Shown: one piece after another, positions 62,325 through 64,000 of the stretch
How positions within the stretch are numbered: position 1 is the first letter of the stretch
Layout of the letters: each line of letters opens with the position of its first letter
NCBI RefSeq assembly: GCF_023821985.2
Contig: NZ_CP098805.1
Coordinates: 744,001 to 808,000 of the forward strand
Direction: 5' to 3'
DNA: 64,000 bases
Source: Dyadobacter chenhuakuii
Lineage (GTDB): Bacteria > Bacteroidota > Bacteroidia > Cytophagales > Spirosomataceae
Program-made: the position numbers and the translations under genes
The notes under the pieces: generated by a model
Databases searched by the model: none
Told to the model about the DNA's origin: nothing
What the model saw: only the letters and a program-made list of their open reading frames with translations

Positions 62325-64000
62325 ATGAGAGAAAGTTACGTCATAGGGATTGATTTTGGCACGGACTCCGTGCGGGCGCTGGTTGTGAACGCGCATACGG
62401 GCGATCAGGCCGGAACGGCGGTTCGGGAATACAGCCGTTGGAAGCAGGGAAAATACTGCGATGCATCGTCGTCGCGGTTCAGGCAGCATCCGCTGGATTA
62501 CCTTGAAGCCATGGAAGCTGCTTTGCTGGAAGCACTGGACAAATCACCCGCAGATGTGCGGAACAATGTCCGGGGCATTTCTGTGGATACGACGGGTTCT
62601 ACGCCTGTTGCTGTGGACCGGAACGGCACGCCTTTGTCGCTGCTCCCTGAGTTTGCCGAGAATCCAAATGGCATGTTTATCCTCTGGAAAGATCACACGG
62701 CCAATGCCGAGGCGGAGGAAATCAACACATTGGCACACAGTTTAGAAACAGATTATACCAAGTACGTCGGCGGGATTTATTCGTCGGAATGGTTTTGGGC
62801 CAAAATCCTGCGGACGCTGCGGGTAGACAGCGAAGTGCGTGACAAAGCGTTTTCGTGGGTGGAACATTGCGACTGGATCTCTGCCGAACTGACCGGTAAC
62901 ACAGACCCGCTGACATTGAAACGATCCAGGTGCGCAGCCGGACACAAGGCATTATGGCACAGCGATTTCGACGGTTTGCCACCCAATGAGTTCCTGACCA
63001 GGCTTGATCCGCTTCTGGATGGCATCCGCGACCGGCTTTTCTCCCAGACACAAACTTCGGACGAAGCGATGGGCACCATTTCGCCAAAATGGGCCGAAAA
63101 ACTGGGCATTCCTGCCGACACAGTCATTGGTGTAGGGGCATTTGATGCGCATATGGGCGCAGTAGGAGCATTAATCGAGCCTTATTCACTTTGTAAGGTG
63201 ATCGGGACGTCGACTTGTGACATGCTGATCGCTCCGAACGAGGAAGTCGGACATTTATTGATCAAGGGCATTTGCGGCCAGGTCGACGGCTCCATTATTC
63301 CCGGTATGCTAGGTATGGAGGCAGGTCAATCTGCATTTGGGGACATCTATGCTTGGTTTTCGAAGTTGATCGTTGAGCCTGTGAGAACATTGCTCGGCGA
63401 GGAAGCTGCGCAAAAATTATCCAAAGAACTCATCCCGCATCTGGCAGAACAAGCCGCAAAACTGCCAGTTACCGAAAACGACATTATCGCCATCGACTGG
63501 ATGAACGGCCGCCGGACGCCCGATGCGAAACATACATTAAAAGGCGCTATACTGGGCTTGAACCTGGCCAGCGATCACGTCCGGATATTTAAAGCGCTGG
63601 TGGAAGCCACAGCTTACGGCTCCAAAAGCATCGTGGAACGGTTCAGGAAAGAAGGCGTTCCGATTCATGAAGTCATTGCGATTGGTGGTGTTGCCAAGAA
63701 ATCGGCATTTGTGATGCAAACGCTGGCGGATGTGCTTAATATGCCTATCAAAGTCGCTGCTTCCGAGCAGGCCTGTGCGCTGGGCGCGGCAATGTTCGCC
63801 GCAGTTGCTTCGGGCATTCACAAGACCCTGCCGGAAGCACAGGAAGCCATGAACTCTGGCTTTGACGCTGTTTATACGCCCAGACCGGCGCAAACGGCTG
63901 TTTATCAATCATTATATCAAAAATACACGCAGTGTGGTGCATTCCTGGAAAACGACTTTCTGCGCAAATGGGAGCCGGCTCCCGAAAATATATTATCCGC
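62325..64000 (+). CDS. araB: Ribulokinase, 3' end cut
   Basis: FGGY-family kinase phosphorylating L-ribulose to L-ribulose 5-phosphate in L-arabinose catabolism. The ATG gives 'MRESYVIGIDFGTDSVRALV', the sugar-kinase phosphate-1 motif with the bacterial AraB 'D-F-G-T-D-S-V-R' form. Further marks are 'SVDTTGSTPVAVD', 'GVGAFDAHMGAVGA', 'KVIGTSTCDMLI' and 'VIAIGGVAKKSAFVMQTLADVL' (adenosine motif). The frame is open for 558 codons to the window end, near the usual length of about 560, so only the last few residues are missing. araD and araA probably follow outside the window. Confidence 0.95.
   Translation, partial: MRESYVIGIDFGTDSVRALVVNAHTGDQAGTAVREYSRWKQGKYCDASSSRFRQHPLDYLEAMEAALLEALDKSPADVRNNVRGISVDTTGSTPVAVDRNGTPLSLLPEFAENPNGMFILWKDHTANAEAEEINTLAHSLETDYTKYVGGIYSSEWFWAKILRTLRVDSEVRDKAFSWVEHCDWISAELTGNTDPLTLKRSRCAAGHKALWHSDFDGLPPNEFLTRLDPLLDGIRDRLFSQTQTSDEAMGTISPKWAEKLGIPADTVIGVGAFDAHMGAVGALIEPYSLCKVIGTSTCDMLIAPNEEVGHLLIKGICGQVDGSIIPGMLGMEAGQSAFGDIYAWFSKLIVEPVRTLLGEEAAQKLSKELIPHLAEQAAKLPVTENDIIAIDWMNGRRTPDAKHTLKGAILGLNLASDHVRIFKALVEATAYGSKSIVERFRKEGVPIHEVIAIGGVAKKSAFVMQTLADVLNMPIKVAASEQACALGAAMFAAVASGIHKTLPEAQEAMNSGFDAVYTPRPAQTAVYQSLYQKYTQCGAFLENDFLRKWEPAPENILS

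Overview
The window reads as chromosome of a Bacteroidota bacterium of the order Cytophagales, most likely Spirosomaceae and close to Dyadobacter. The signs are two SusC/SusD outer-membrane pairs, each with a FecR anti-sigma and an ECF sigma factor, start codons almost without Shine-Dalgarno sequences, a Bacteroidota-type Nudix AraR beside ribulokinase, and families typical of the phylum (DUF2851, HSDR_N-like, C10 peptidase). The genus is inference. I saw no rRNA, tRNA, CRISPR array, prophage or complete insertion sequence.

Layout. 0-6.2 kb: a 5'-cut C10 cysteine protease with an adjacent lipoprotein, a lone nuoA, a TSUP exporter, a GH39-like glycosidase and a decayed DUF4143 ATPase. 6.2-13 kb: a thiamin operon on the minus strand, TPP riboswitch-thiS-thiC-(tenI/thiE fusion)-thiG-thiH-thiF; the fusion linker is made of three in-frame 99-bp repeats, each with a perfect 26-bp palindrome. 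13.2-14.1 kb: a GNAT acetyltransferase and an array of short palindromic repeats.

14.1-34.6 kb: a 20-kb nutrient-acquisition locus, all minus strand apart from an inserted hicBA pair. In transcription order it has a CBM9-like protein, a lactonase-type beta-propeller, a SelA-like PLP enzyme, an amidohydrolase, a PQQ-type dehydrogenase fused to cytochrome c, a cytochrome c, a second PQQ-type dehydrogenase, RidA, an ECF sigma factor, FecR, SusC, SusD, a second amidohydrolase, an RraA-like protein and a BASS transporter. Nearly every enzyme carries a Sec or Tat-like export signal, including the RidA, PLP and RraA families that normally stay in the cytoplasm. I read it as a candidate periplasmic pathway: SusCD import, hydrolysis of an amide or imide, PLP-dependent ammonia elimination with RidA clearing the imine, oxidation feeding electrons to cytochrome c, aldol cleavage or decarboxylation by the RraA protein, and uptake of the acid by BASS. 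The substrate is unknown. This is my best candidate for an undescribed system.

34.8-51.8 kb: mostly housekeeping and small accessory genes, namely an Asp-rich protein, an MHS transporter, thiolase, GtrA, SMP-30 lactonase, GH13 amylase, Maf, MarR-YceI, AMP nucleosidase, truncated globin, a TumE-like toxin with a coiled-coil partner beside a HigA-like fragment, CCA transferase, DUF2851 and MtgA. 51.9-61.3 kb: a second SusCD locus with ECF sigma, FecR, a Tat-exported metallophosphoesterase and an exported EEP-family phosphodiesterase, suggesting use of a phosphoester. 61.5-64 kb: the Nudix regulator AraR and ribulokinase (cut by the window end), the start of an L-arabinose operon.
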